64,000 nt of DNA from Ceriagrion tenellum (GCA_963169105.1 OY720643.1:26756373-26820372), one strand, 5' to 3'. Positions 1 through 10,536 are shown, numbered from the stretch's first letter. Translations and numbers: made by a program. Notes: generated from the letters alone by a model not told the origin.

Positions 1-118
1 GGGAACAAACTCACCTGCCACCCTTAAAAATACCACAATTCCTCCGTTAACAAAATTTCAAAGAGTTAAGATTGAAATTACCCGTGAAATTACGTGACAT
101 AATATTATCCCAAAAGAT

Positions 119-270
119 GCCTAGTGAATTTCCAAAATGAGTTTATTTACATACGATTCGGCTAACTTTTGCCATTATGGGCAAATATATATTATCCTAG
201 TAAATTTCCAAAATAAGTTTATTTACGTAAGATCCGGCAAACATTATAGATAATATGGGCAAATATATGG
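119..270. repeat. two-copy tandem repeat, unit about 75 bp
   Basis: Two adjacent diverged copies start at about 120 and 197. Each begins CCTAGTRAATTTCCAAAAT, continues through GTTTATTTAC and ends with ATGGGCAAATATAT. A weaker echo (TTTACAAATAG, then TTTATTTACAAA) follows at about 535-560. No coding content was seen. Confidence 0.75.
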
Positions 271-293
271 GTCCTACTTAGGTACAAATGTAT

Positions 294-486
294 AATGAAG
301 CTCAAATGATTTCGTACTGTCTACTAATTTTTATTTATTTTCATCAGTCTTGCCTGATGATGACTGCTAGTCAGTCGAAACACGTGTAGCAAGAGGTGAA
401 ATAAAAATTAGTAGACAGTACGAAATCATTTGAGCTTCATTACTCATTATGCTGTTCTACGATATCTCGCCTGAGAAAGTGGAGTT
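294..486 (+). mobile_element. foldback element L1 with hammerhead-like loop
   Basis: A 193-bp insertion flanked by a perfect 11-bp direct repeat, TACAAATGTAT (283-293 and 487-497), read as a target-site duplication. It begins exactly with a 43-bp arm (294-336) that is a perfect reverse complement of 399-441. The loop (337-398) holds a near-canonical hammerhead fold. A 45-bp tail (442-486) separates the right arm from the second target repeat. The perfect arms suggest a young insertion. It has no ORF, so it must be mobilised in trans. The link to Penelope-like elements is inferred from the hammerhead plus tail plan shared with three other loci here. Confidence 0.85.
348..394 (+). ncRNA. hammerhead ribozyme-like motif in L1
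   Basis: Read 5'-3', all hammerhead parts are present in order. Helix I is TCTTGC (348-353) pairing perfectly with GCAAGA (389-394). The core CTGATGA lies at 354-360. Helix II is GACTG (362-366) pairing with CAGTC (372-376), with the usual G-C closing pair. GAAA is at 377-380. Helix III is the self-complementary CACGTG (381-386), closed by A380-U387. The cleavage triplet would be GUA, with scission predicted after 388. The one departure is an extra U at 361 between A9 and helix II. Helix I continues across an internal loop into the 43-bp arms. Activity is untested. The self-complementary helix III resembles minimal hammerheads thought to act as dimers. Confidence 0.7.
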
Positions 487-497
487 TACAAATGTAT

Positions 498-2215
498 GGC
501 AAAATCTAGATCGTCAAAAAACTTAGGGTGGAAATTTACAAATAGTTTTATTTACAAAGTCAAATCATTCCCATGTAACGCTAACCCCATTTCCTTCCTC
601 CTCGAAAAAGCGTATCTCAAATTATTAGAGTCACAACTGTTAGACGTAACACTGCATGAATATTGAAAAATCGGAAAAAGAAAAAGATAATATTTTCACT
701 AGAATTAAATGACACAAAAAATGAATCTGTATCGGTATTGTGTCACGTTTCTTCAATGGTATTACGAGTGGCAAAACTCTTGATTGTGACTTCGCATTGG
801 TGATAGGAGCATTACGTACGAACTCAGGCAATGCAGCAGTTAGATAACTGATATCTGATATCCTTTAACCCACAAGAAATTAGCGGATGGCCTTAGTGTA
901 TTGTTTCAAACATCGCAAGACATTTGCGACGCTAAACAGGAAAGAAATTACCTACACTATACAAAAATAAATTGATGTATTCCTCCATGATAATAGCCCA
1001 GAACCAACACTCAAGTGCCATTTATGCAAAACCTATGTCGTCTACAGCGAATATAATTTATAATAATAAAAACGCCTATAGCCAACAAATGGGACCAAAA
1101 ACTAACTAATTTTGATTGAGAACTGTATTCTGCTATAAGTTCAGCTTTCAAAGTTCTCCTAATTTCAATGTTTAGGTACTCCAGGGTCATTGTAAAAAAA
1201 GTACCTCTTTAGAGCTTTGGATTACACAAAAATCTGTAGACTGTCCACGTAAATGCGTGATAGCAGGTCTTCAGTGATAGAAAATGTTTAGCTAATTAAT
1301 ATTAATGCAGAAGATAGCTGTATTTTCAAAGTATATAAACTCTACTAGCAACGAGGAAGAATCACATAAATGAAAAATTCTTTAATGATGTGGGTAGGCG
1401 TGATTATAACCATAAATGCGGCAGAACTATCCCCTGATTGAAACGTAGCGATCTGAGTAATTTCTAAACAATACTGAAATAGATTACTTAAATAATAGTG
1501 GTTGGTTATTAAACTCTTTAATTAAGTCACATGTAAAGGAAATTTGCGTTGCAATTGACGACGATAATTAACTCTCCATTGGCTCAGGGAGTGAGGGGGA
1601 AAAACGCATCTCTTTAATGGGATTTACTAACAATGTTGTGAATTAGGGAGAGAAGAAAATATCTAGTAAACTCCTAATACCGGCTCACGGAAAAAGTAGG
1701 CAAAAATCATTGAGTCACAGCACTGAGTTCCTCATTGGTTGCTTTCTATGCGAGGAAAGCTATTTCAGTTAAGATCAACGCTCTCGGACTCTTGAAACCT
1801 TATGCCAAGCTAAGAGAAGTGCACCATAGAGCGTGGTCATACAACCAACCGGTCTTCCGAAGAAGTAAAAATAAAAATGCAAAGTGTAAACAGTTATCAA
1901 CACAAGGGTTATCGTCAATCAGGACGATCTAGCTGCAGCGTGATAATTTATGTTTATGATTTGTATACTAGCTTACGATTTTCACTTCAACTTCGAAAAA
2001 TACAACTCCAATATATGAGATCTACGACAGTTACTTGCGCTCTTACCTGAGACGTATTCCCACAGAGAATAGACTTAATCAGAGAGGGCAGGTTTCGCAA
2101 AGCACTGCCTATAATAGCGAATTTATCGCAGCTTTGTTGGAGCCTATGGCGTGAGCTCTTCGATATCTTTGCTCCTGCTACAACACCTTAACATTTCTAC
2201 TCCATCGCTTACAAC
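498..2215. other. AT-rich stretch, no feature recognised
   Basis: No recognisable gene, repeat pair or RNA fold. Open frames here are short and carry no familiar motif. Confidence 0.6.
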
Positions 2216-2219
2216 CGGA

Positions 2220-2640
2220 TGCAAGCTCGGCAGTTGGCACACTCGTCTTTTTTAGCACGCGCTCACCGCGGATGAAGATTAGGCAAAGAGTGGTTCGCAT
2301 GGAGCAGACGATTGGCGGTGATGTGAGGGAAGTTGCGATACATCAAGGCGGGCGAACCCCTCTCCCCCCCCCCCCCCCCATTGCCCTCCCGTCACCTCTT
2401 TTTAGCCTCCGCCGCCGCCACAACGGTCGACAGAATGCAGTTCCCAACAACTGCAGTTCCCACGAATTGCCGCTTTTTCTCTCCACGCCCTAACACCCCC
2501 ATCTCATCACATTGCGCTGGGGGTGTAAGCAAGCTGTCTTGTTCAGCTCGCAGGCGGGGAGGACGCTTTCGGCGGACTGATGCGTGCCATGCGCATCATG
2601 CATGGGGCCACAAGGAGAACGTAAGTGTGCAACTGCATTG
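2220..2640. other. GC/CpG-rich island with poly-C run
   Basis: GC-rich, CpG-containing segment in AT-rich surroundings, with a run of 14 or more C at about 2366-2380. Overlapping proline-rich open frames reflect composition; no domain or splice pattern was recognised. It could be a promoter-type island or another conserved non-coding segment. Confidence 0.45.
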
Positions 2641-2649
2641 GAAAAAATG

Positions 2650-3680
2650 GAAGTGTATGGAAAATTCAATGTAAAACGTTGCCATATCTACGAACGAGTC
2701 CCATCAAACTATTAATTAGATATAAGATTTAGTTCTTTCTCGGCGAATTATATTTATAAATAATTCTCGGGATTCAAGCCGAGTAAATTTATAAATATTA
2801 ATTAGGTGTTTTATACGGCGTTAGCACAGTTCTACTTATGTAGATGTTCTGTACTGCGATTTCATCTAAATTAAGGTTATATAGAGCAATAAAATACAAC
2901 AGGTTGGTATTATCGAACTTAGGTCTTAAAGAAATAGTTTTCAATATAAAACATTCCAGAGTGTTTATTTAACCCGAAAATGATATTTACCCTTCTTATC
3001 TTGATGAATTAAAATAAAAAAAATATTCTCTAGCCTAAGTAACATAATAAAAGAGTTGTTAATAATTCAAGGAAAAAAATGACGGCACCTAGTTTGAGGC
3101 CTAACTGCATAGTAATTCATGATCAACAAACGAATACGTGCTGTACTTTTCCTCGGATGGCTAATTTACTTTGTAATAATCTCAACTTTTTAATTATTGT
3201 TTAAAGTTAAAAATAATACACATAGAGAATTGCCTTGGGTTGAATGGAATGATTATGAAACATAAATCTAAACACAACGTGAAAATATTAGTTTTAAATA
3301 ACAAAATTGGTAAAATAATAAATTTTTTAATAAAAATGAAGAAGACTGGAAAACTATATGCAATTTACTTTGAAATTTATGCAAAAAAATTGTTTTCTAC
3401 ATGAATCCTGTAAAAATAGACGAAATTATGGCTTTGGTTTAAATTACGAGCAGTATCTCCAATACAAAAGGAAAAGATTTTTTACAACTAAGAGCACAGC
3501 TCAAAAACTTACGACAGCATATCAAAGCGTATTTCAAGCTCAATTTCCCTCCCAAAGGTGAAATTACAAGTGCAGCAGTAAACACATATTCCTCAAAGGC
3601 CCAGTTTAGGCCCATTTCGTGAACACAGTAAAAGAATTATTTTATCCTCGGAACGAAAAAAAGTAATCCTTGTTTGTCTA
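2650..3680. other. AT-rich stretch, no feature recognised
   Basis: Strongly AT-rich. The only structure is a weak imperfect hairpin at about 2749-2799 built on ATTTATAAAT. Confidence 0.55.
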
Positions 3681-3689
3681 ATGGCTTAT

Positions 3690-4010
3690 TCTTTTTCCAA
3701 GCCGCTGATGACAAAAAGTTCTTGTGGCGGAGCACAGGGCGTGAAGTGGATGAAGACAGCGGGGCTGAGTGAACGGAGACAGAATAGAGGGTAGGGTTGG
3801 TGGATGCGTCCCATCCCTCGGAAATCTGTCAGCCGACGCGACAGATGAGCGGGTGGATGTTTCAGCGTATGGCGGGGGTGGGGGCGGTCTCCTTGACAAC
3901 GCCCCTTCCAACACCCCTTCACCACCCTCCAGTAGAAGTGGCATTCCTCCCCACAAACCAACTCACTGCACCCCTCTCCATATACTCACGTCTCCAACAT
4001 TCCTCGCGAC
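3690..4010. other. GC-rich island
   Basis: CpG-containing segment with overlapping low-complexity open frames on both strands (Pro/Ser/Gly-rich). No domain was recognised, and frames open on both strands argue for composition rather than coding. Confidence 0.4.
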
Positions 4011-4394
4011 TCACGCTCCATTCAAATTCCTCCAGTTCCAAAAAACTAAATCTCTCTTTTCTTCTTTTTCTCGTTACAACCTTATGGTGAGAGACTTTAC
4101 GAAATACTTAAGGTTTTATTTGTAATTTAAAATAAGAGAAAGACTTCATTTCGGGAAAGACAGACACGATGGAGACATCGGTTCCCATTAAAATAAAAAC
4201 ATATCTACATCGTGAGAGCAATGTCTCCTTATTGTCCATACTCAAGAGTTTCATGCCCTTTTGAGTAATCAGTAAAGACAATAATTGTCTTTATCTAAAT
4301 AAAATCTGTAACACGTACTCATGGATTCGGGTTTTAAGTACTAAATTTACAAATAATTCAAGAAATGTGTGTTCCGAACGCTCACTACATAAAG

Positions 4395-4575
4395 AATTGA
4401 TACAAAGAGACCATACTCAGAATGGTTTGTAATATAGTCACGCCACCGTGCTCATTCTAGTAGCCTCAATAATGCCTATTCTTCAATGATCATGAAGTAT
4501 ATATCAGAACAGTTACATAAAAATTAAGACTTTAAGACTTTCACGTAATTTTTCCGGAATAGTCTATGATAAAAA
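4395..4575 (+). mobile_element. E-family element, 5' fragment
   Basis: Starts GAGACCATACTCAGAATGG and runs through CACGCCACCGTGCTCATTCTA and ATGATCATGAAGTA, matching 10838-11000 closely except for a short extra segment in that copy. The start corresponds to the E terminal inverted repeat. It lacks the 3' half found at 9066-9292. No coding capacity. Confidence 0.7.
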
Positions 4576-5729
4576 CTAAGCATCCCTGCCAAGGATAAGC
4601 TACTGCAATTGAGATTATATAAATCCTTTCGTTATGACTGTCACTACAGTAAACGTAAAACAAATCCAACTTTAAGCACAAATTGCGATCGAGTACTATG
4701 TCAACAAATTTAGAAATATATGCGTGAAAAGAAATTAAATTCTTCAATAATATTGTTGTTACTTATTTGAGCAGGCTGACTAAATTTTGTGGCCATTCGC
4801 ACCACTGAAGCCAGGAGAGGAGTTTAGTTATGTGGATTTTATGGGAAAAATTGAAGATCTGACATCAGCATAACTACAGTTAATAAATGTCTCCTAGAAT
4901 TAAAAACTTTACTGTCGAAATAACGCTGCTTCAAGTAACAACCGGAAAGATAACATTGTTGTTCCATAATAGAAAATAAACCAATTATTCTTGCCTGATT
5001 GGGGTAATCCACCTTAACCTCGTATGGAAACACGGCGTATTGCCTAGAGTAATAGTTTCCACTTGACATACTTCTGGCAATTGATGACGCATTGTATTTT
5101 ACCATAGAAGCCATCAATACTATGCACTTCATTATATTATTTGGTCTATTAATTGATCATTTTTACAGGTAGGCCTGTTCAGAAACAGTAATGGGTGAAA
5201 ATAATTGCGAGCAAGGGTAAAACGGTGTTATCAAAGAGTGATTGAGATCAAACAGACGAAGATAATTATCCACGAATAAGTCCTACAAAAATTAGGAGAG
5301 GAAAAATGAACAACACAAGCAGAGAAAAGATGAAGTGGCAAAATGTTGGTCACATTTTGAGTTAACATGCCTTGTCATTACAATTATAGAAGAAGAAATG
5401 AACATTAACAGTGAGAGACCAATGATAATTAATAACTGAATGAATCGGGAAAGTCAGGATGAAAGTCAAAGTGAACCATCATGTATGAATGAAGCGTAAA
5501 GCCGGTAGAAAAGGCCTAAAATTGGTGGAGACAGCTGGTAGATGAAGCTAATACGGTCTTATAGACTTTCTTTGGTTCAATACATGGTAAAGTACCGTGT
5601 CTAGCTAATTATAAGGACTGGAGGGAAATCAGCTGCACAAACATACAGAAGTAAGTGGATATTGACCATTTCCGGCTTATTTCGTGACGAATCGATTATC
5701 AAGCCAATGCACTGCTAGACACCCTCGCA
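4576..5729. other. no feature recognised
   Basis: No gene or repeat recognised. Open frames on the minus strand here have no familiar domain. Confidence 0.5.
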
Positions 5730-5741
5730 ATTAAAAACGTA

Positions 5742-5893
5742 TTAGAAAAGAAAAAATATGCAAATTTCACTTAGATGACATAATGTGTTGAAACCCGGGT
5801 CGTGTATTAAATTTTCTCTAAGTGAAATTTGCATTGTTTTTCTTTTCTAACTTGGAAAAATTTCACATAATTCACCCTAAAACCATACGGTTT
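5742..5893 (+). mobile_element. foldback element L2 with decayed hammerhead-like loop
   Basis: A 152-bp insertion between perfect 12-bp direct repeats ATTAAAAACGTA (5730-5741 and 5894-5905). The left arm 5742-5773 starts immediately after the first repeat and pairs with 5819-5850 over 32 bp with two mismatches. The loop keeps GATGACA, a stem remnant, GAAA at 5790-5793, CCCGGG at 5794-5799 and TC at 5800-5801. It aligns with the loop of L4 (34976-35016), but the leading CTGAA is lost, so self-cleavage is unlikely. A 43-bp tail (5851-5893) follows the right arm, as in L1, L4 and L5. No ORF. Confidence 0.82.
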
Positions 5894-5985
5894 ATTAAAA
5901 ACGTAGTTGAAATATACTGATTTTGCTTAGAATTAATGAAAGGTTAGCAATTATTCAACTGCCGTATGATTGAAACAAAGGCTAA

Positions 5986-6243
5986 TGTGCGCAAATTTCC
6001 ACAGAGGAAAAATCATCCCCCTTGACCGGGACTTGAGCCAGAATCCCTCGATTTCCGGCCGAGTACTTTAGTCAGTTTGGCTACCGAGGTATTCTCTTCC
6101 TCTGTGGGTGTTTGTGAGTATTATCGGACAAGATGGGACCATACTTGTATTGGTATGGCATTCCTCCACTGTGGAATGTAGCACATTTAATCATTACGGG
6201 TGACTCCCTTTAGTTTTACGTGGCTAATTTCGGTGAACCAACA
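5986..6243 (-). mobile_element. tRNA-derived SINE, family S1
   Basis: A 258-bp insertion flanked by AAAGGCTAA at 5977-5985 and 6244-6252, read as a 9-bp target duplication. On the minus strand it contains a tRNA-like stretch with a B-box-like GGCTCAAGTCC around 6035-6045 and an A-box-like TAGCC region around 6080, bracketed by CCACAGAGGAA and TTCCTCTGTGG, which are complementary. It shares ACGTGG, GGAGTCACCCG and the CCTCTGTG end with the copy at 39953-40124. No protein is expected; LINE machinery would mobilise it in trans. Confidence 0.72.
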
Positions 6244-6259
6244 AAAGGCTAAGATCATG

Positions 6260-7070
6260 GATTCTTCGGCCACATGATTCCTTTCCCTAAACAGCGTTGG
6301 ACGCGTTTACTGACTAGCTGTATTTCTGTCAACCGCGCTATTTTCTAAGACGCACTCTAAACCCATTATCTGCAGTGAAAAAATTTCGGCATGCGACACA
6401 ATAACAAATAAAAGCAACAAAGTAATCCAACAGATCCCTCGTATAAGTTTCCGTACGTGTTCATTTAGGCGTCACACATATAACACATGCTAAAATGGTG
6501 AATAAAACTTTAAACCACATCCCCAGGTAAATTTCACCGGTGTTGTTACTCTCTTTGAGGATAGATTTTCGCAAATTGCTGTAATATTATGTCCCTAAGA
6601 TTTATCAAGTTTTTACTAAATCCTCAACCCATTAAAGTGGGATATTTTTCAGTACTAGAGCATAAAATGGCTTTTAGAAACGAAAGAATCTTCTACAAAA
6701 AAGCATCCAACATCAATTAAAGACACACACAATACGCGAGAGCGATATAATCGACTTTTTTTTGACTGGAGGTTACTTTTATGCAAGCACGGAGGATATG
6801 TTGGCTCTGCCCGCAAATGTGATGAATGTGAATTCCCCTTTAGACTGAAAGGTCAACAAGCACTGAAGCGAAGAGATCCCACCAAACACGTAGTACTCTT
6901 TTCTGACCAATCAAGAAAGACTTTCGCCGTAATCCGATAGATGACTGAATTGACCATCGACGAAAAATGGACTTGACTCCCCAAACTGGATTAATTGATG
7001 GGGAAAACCTGGAAAAGCATTCGAGCGGCGTTTCACAAATATTTAGGCATTAGCCTGCGTTGTGATTCCT
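6260..7070. other. no feature recognised
   Basis: AT-rich, no repeat partner in the window and no coding signal seen. Confidence 0.5.
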
Positions 7071-7079
7071 TCCATCCCA

Positions 7080-7730
7080 TTGGCTCCTGACCGTTCAGCC
7101 GCGTAGCAACTCTGCTCACATGAGCGAAGGGGAAACTTTATTTACTGAGTGCAGTGCTTTGATAAAGAGCTAATCGTCTGCGGGGGAACTCCACTGCTCT
7201 CTCTCTGAAAGAGTGGGTGTAGCCACGGCGAGCTCTCTTTTACGGCCGTGTCGCGCGTGCTCGGGCAAAGGGAACCTCGCGGAACGAGAAAATGGAAGGC
7301 CCGCGGAGCTCATCATGCCGAGCTTAATGCAATCATTACCGCGGGGGGGACGACATAGGTAGCATCCCAGCAACAATATCAACCTCGGGAGCGCACTTTG
7401 TTCTCACGGTTCTTTTGTCTCCGGGCATCCCGTTGTTGCTCCCGAGAGAAGTCATTATTTTTTTTTGAGGAGCAAAAGAGGCGACGAAAAGCCTTCATCC
7501 ATCACGGCCGATTCAAAAGGTCACGGCCGCTTTTAATTCTGCTAATCCCTCCGCTGCTGAGCCGAGCTGGCGGCTTTCACTCCCGCGCTACAAAGCAACC
7601 AACAGCGCCATTCATCTTGGCGCCGCCGTGCAGTTATACTATCTATATACAAGGGTACGTACATCTTCGCTCTCTTTTTACCTCTCTCCACGCCGCATCA
7701 TTGTATCCCTTGAAAAGAAAATGGACCTAG
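7080..7730. other. GC/CpG-rich island
   Basis: Dense CpG at 7180-7340 and 7390-7640, far above the flanks. Open frames exist on both strands (70 aa minus, 110 aa plus) but neither has a recognisable domain. A TATA-like TATATA at about 7640-7650 is of unknown meaning. An unmethylated island or first-exon region is possible but not shown. Confidence 0.45.
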
Positions 7731-7795
7731 CCGACCCATTCAATTTAGGCCCTCGTAAGTTGGATCGAGTCAGGCGATACTTTGTGAAAAAGTGA

Positions 7796-8008
7796 CATAT
7801 AAAATAAAACTTGAACGTTGTATTTGTCACACTTTATTTGGGAACCCTACCGGTTTCGACACTCTCGTGTCATTTTGAGCTTTACCCTTGAAAATGACAC
7901 GAGTGTCGAAACCGGTAGGGTTCCCAAATAAAGTGAGACATATACAACGTTCAAGTTTTATATGATTAGGGCCTCGGCCAACTTCAATCGTAAAAGAATT
8001 TTTTCTCT
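7796..8008 (+). mobile_element. foldback element L3 with paired hammerhead-like cores
   Basis: Arms at 7806-7875 and 7891-7959 are near-perfect reverse complements over about 69 bp, with weaker extension to 7796 and 7964. Each arm contains the core head-to-head. On the plus strand it reads TTGAAAA-T, GACAC-GA-GTGTC (7896-7907), GAAA (7908-7911), CCGG, T, A (7916-7917), and ACCC (7884-7887) pairs with GGGT (7918-7921) as helix I. C3 and G8 of the conserved core are changed, so activity is unlikely. A tail resembling those of L2 and L5 follows to about 8008; its end is approximate. No convincing target duplication was found. Confidence 0.75.
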
Positions 8009-8009
8009 A

Positions 8010-8735
8010 AAAACGGCAACCAACGCAGAAATGATTGGACACGTGAACTGAAATTGCATGAGGACAAATCTTCAAAATAAAATTAATACTGCGATACAAA
8101 GGGAAATGTTTAACTAATACCGAAAGACATATATTAGTTTTCTTGTCCTAGTTGGGCAAATGATTCTTGAAAAATGAACCAACTCACCTAAATAAAGACT
8201 TTTATCCCTCTGGTAAGATTAGTTAGCAGTACTAATTCATTAAGATCATCATGCTATCGAGTAAATAAAATAAAAAAGTTGTTTAATTCAGGAATTATAG
8301 CATTAATTATGTAATTTTAACAGCTTTAATGTATCAAGCTAGAACCTAATACACCAAAATAAGGACCATTTTTATCAGCATACCTATTTAGTTCATGGTG
8401 AAAGGGCTCGAATGCCTGTTGAAGTCTTATGGCATTACTGGTCCTTCAAGGAGAGTGCAGCACCATGTTTTATTTTATTTATATGACACACTGTTTCACA
8501 ATATCACTTAGAAGATTTCTTTCACGTAAGTTAGAATATTCTCCAATGAGTAATTTAAATCAGGTACACGCAGCAGCAGTCATTACCTGGTAATTGAATT
8601 CAAATTTTTAACATACTATTTTCACTTAAATGTCATGCAATAAATATTTAACTTGAATTTCGAAAAACTTGGTGCACTAAAGATCTCGTATTTCCTGACT
8701 TAAGACTTGGGATGAACTACTGTCTTTGCATACCT
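8010..8735. other. AT-rich stretch, no feature recognised
   Basis: No repeat, fold or coding signal identified. Confidence 0.5.
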
Positions 8736-8737
8736 CT

Positions 8738-9062
8738 TTTGCATAAGCTATTCCTATCACTGTTACACCATCGCCCTCCTTATCAAAAGCGTTTCAATAT
8801 TCTCTTTCTTGAGATTATCTTCCAACACATTTAACCATGCCTTTCTCGGTCTATCTTTACCTCTCACACTACTTACTCTGCTATCATCTCTCTGTTGCGT
8901 TAATCAAATCTCATCCTTTTTCTTGACAGAGCCCAACTAAACAAGCACATTACATTCGTATTTGTGCATAACTGGAGCATCCACATTCTGTCTCGACCCA
9001 TTCATTCTTAATCCTACTTACTTGACCTATCCTACGTTTTCGCCAACGCCTCTCTAGTACTA
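8738..9062 (-). mobile_element. non-LTR retrotransposon 3' remnant
   Basis: The minus strand, read across several stops and frameshifts, encodes a series typical of the C-terminal region of endonuclease/reverse-transcriptase LINEs. A RIKNEWV-like segment is followed by a degraded 'NVLVWLGSVKK' block (the family usually has NVLRWFGHVERM) and then the arginine-rich RPRKAWLNVLEDNLKK. Only this tail survives; no reverse-transcriptase catalytic block is present. It abuts the E fragment at 9066, so one probably inserted into or truncated the other. It is long dead. Family assignment rests on motif recognition only. Confidence 0.6.
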
Positions 9063-9065
9063 TGT

Positions 9066-9292
9066 TCCTCCTGAGAGTAGACTTATGATTCTACTGTCAT
9101 AGCCACGTTTAGCTGCCAAACATTATCTTCCGGAGGAGCACAATTTTGTTCATGGCATTATTTGTTTCCCAAGGCAAAAACTAAGTCATTGATGTGCTCC
9201 ATGGTTTACCAGTAACAAATTGGTTTCAGATACATAATAGTACAATAGTGGTAGTGATTATATGGCAAACCATTCCGAGTATAGTCTCTTTA
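9066..9292 (+). mobile_element. E-family element, 3' fragment
   Basis: Positions 9069-9255 match 11031-11212 as a direct repeat (both contain TTGGTTTCAGATACATAATA). The fragment ends with GTGATTATATGGCAAACC...CCGAGTATAGTCTC, the reverse complement of the start of the E copy at 10838. E is therefore a TIR element with about 36-bp ends. The 5' half is missing at the junction with the LINE remnant. Confidence 0.7.
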
Positions 9293-9744
9293 TAGTAATA
9301 ACAATGTATTGTTACTCCGACAGAGAATGCGTACAACATTTTTTCTTTAAAGTTTCTACCCAGTGGGGAAAGTTTGTGCAGAATTAAGTTTGAAGTAATT
9401 CAAAGTCTGTGCAGCGTTGCATTAATGTAGAATGGACGTGCATAAGACGTGCAAAGGATGTTCTTCGCTGCATCAACTTTGCCCATGTACAACGTGAACA
9501 GTCTTAGCACATTCATTGAACATCCATAGGGGACTACGACAATGATAGTTGTTTTAGCACATTGTTTGAATGATGTCTGTTGGACTCATGTCCTGAAATG
9601 CAGTCCGTGCGCCTGGATAAGTGAACCCCGTGGCCGCTGGCCGCGGCGTGGCCGAGCGTAGGATCCTCACGACTTCTTGAAAGAAAATAGTGCTGAGTTC
9701 TTGTACATTGGGCATTTGGTTTTAATGCTCAACACACGTTTGAT

Positions 9745-10020
9745 TCATTGTATATCAAGGAAGGATTGTTTTTGTGTGATACTCCCCATTCCTTTTTGAT
9801 TAAATCCCAAGTTTATAAATAAATAGTATCCTCCGCGGAAGCATACCGAAGCCTGTGCTGCGGCTAGCTTCTTCCATGCTTCCAGCACTTCGTTTCTTTC
9901 ACTATTGGACTTGTGACGATCGAGTTCGGACGTGTCGACGATTAAAAAGCTGAAGCGCGTTGTGGAGGAGCCAAAAGTGATTGAGGTGTCAAGAGTTCCT
10001 TCTGTTGCCATAATAACCAT
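9745..10020 (-). CDS. unrecognised 91-aa open frame inside element F
   Basis: An ATG-initiated frame with mixed amino-acid composition, containing the segments ITFGSSTTRFSFLIVDTSEL and EVLEAWKKLAAAQA. It has no transposase DDE/D block, zinc knuckle or signal peptide that I recognise. It lies in the middle of a TIR element, so it may be a fragment of the parent transposase or captured sequence. It may equally be a chance frame. Confidence 0.2.
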   Translation of the reverse strand: MVIMATEGTLDTSITFGSSTTRFSFLIVDTSELDRHKSNSERNEVLEAWKKLAAAQASVCFRGGYYLFINLGFNQKGMGSITQKQSFLDIQ

Positions 10021-10303
10021 TTGCTCTTGTTTGTTTCTTTGAGAATACTGTCATTATGTTAGTATCTTTTAAAATAAAGTGTGTTTATATGTTAAATCTA
10101 CTCTTTGTACTGAATTCATTTCCCATCTTCTTGGCCGTACTTCAAATGGCAGTCCTGAAGCATATACATTGAATGTCCATGTAAGAAGGTAAGTATATCT
10201 CACAACGTGTGACTTGAAGGTTCAATGCACTACCGCACCCTGCAAGGATTTTGCAAGTGGCGTATCCAATGCCTATGCAAAGCACTACCTTGGATGGCGG
10301 TGG

Positions 10304-10536
10304 ACCAAAATGCTAGTCTTTTACTCGATCTAAATCACCCAGCAGGGCTTAGGTAGTGCTCCGTGAACATCCGAAATTGCACCAAAGTGTACGTCTTTTG
10401 CACGATCTAAATCCCCAGTACAGCTTATAGGTAGTGCTAGGTGAACATCCAAACATGAACCAAAATGCACGTTTTTTGCACATTGTAAATCCCCAGCAGG
10501 GCTTAGGTAGTGCTCCGTGCATATCTTTTGAAAATC
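10304..10536 (+). repeat. 77-78 bp tandem array, three units
   Basis: Units begin ACCAAAATGC or similar at 10304, 10381 and 10459. Each contains TCTAAATC/TGTAAATC, CCAG, GGCTTAGGTAGTGCT (or GCTTATAGGTAGTGCT) and GTGAACATCC or GTGCATATC. The array lies within element F. Confidence 0.8.

Noticed and set aside
3702..3730. CTGATGA box as hammerhead start
   Set aside because: No GAAA follows at the required distance.
2333..4125. Proline- and serine-rich frames around the poly-C run and the 3.8-kb island
   Set aside because: Overlapping frames on both strands, caused by homopolymer and GC-rich composition.
7741..7980. TTAGGCCCTCG / TTAGGGCCTCGG near L3 as a target duplication
   Set aside because: The copies differ, lie at unequal distances from the arms and fall inside the presumed tail on one side.
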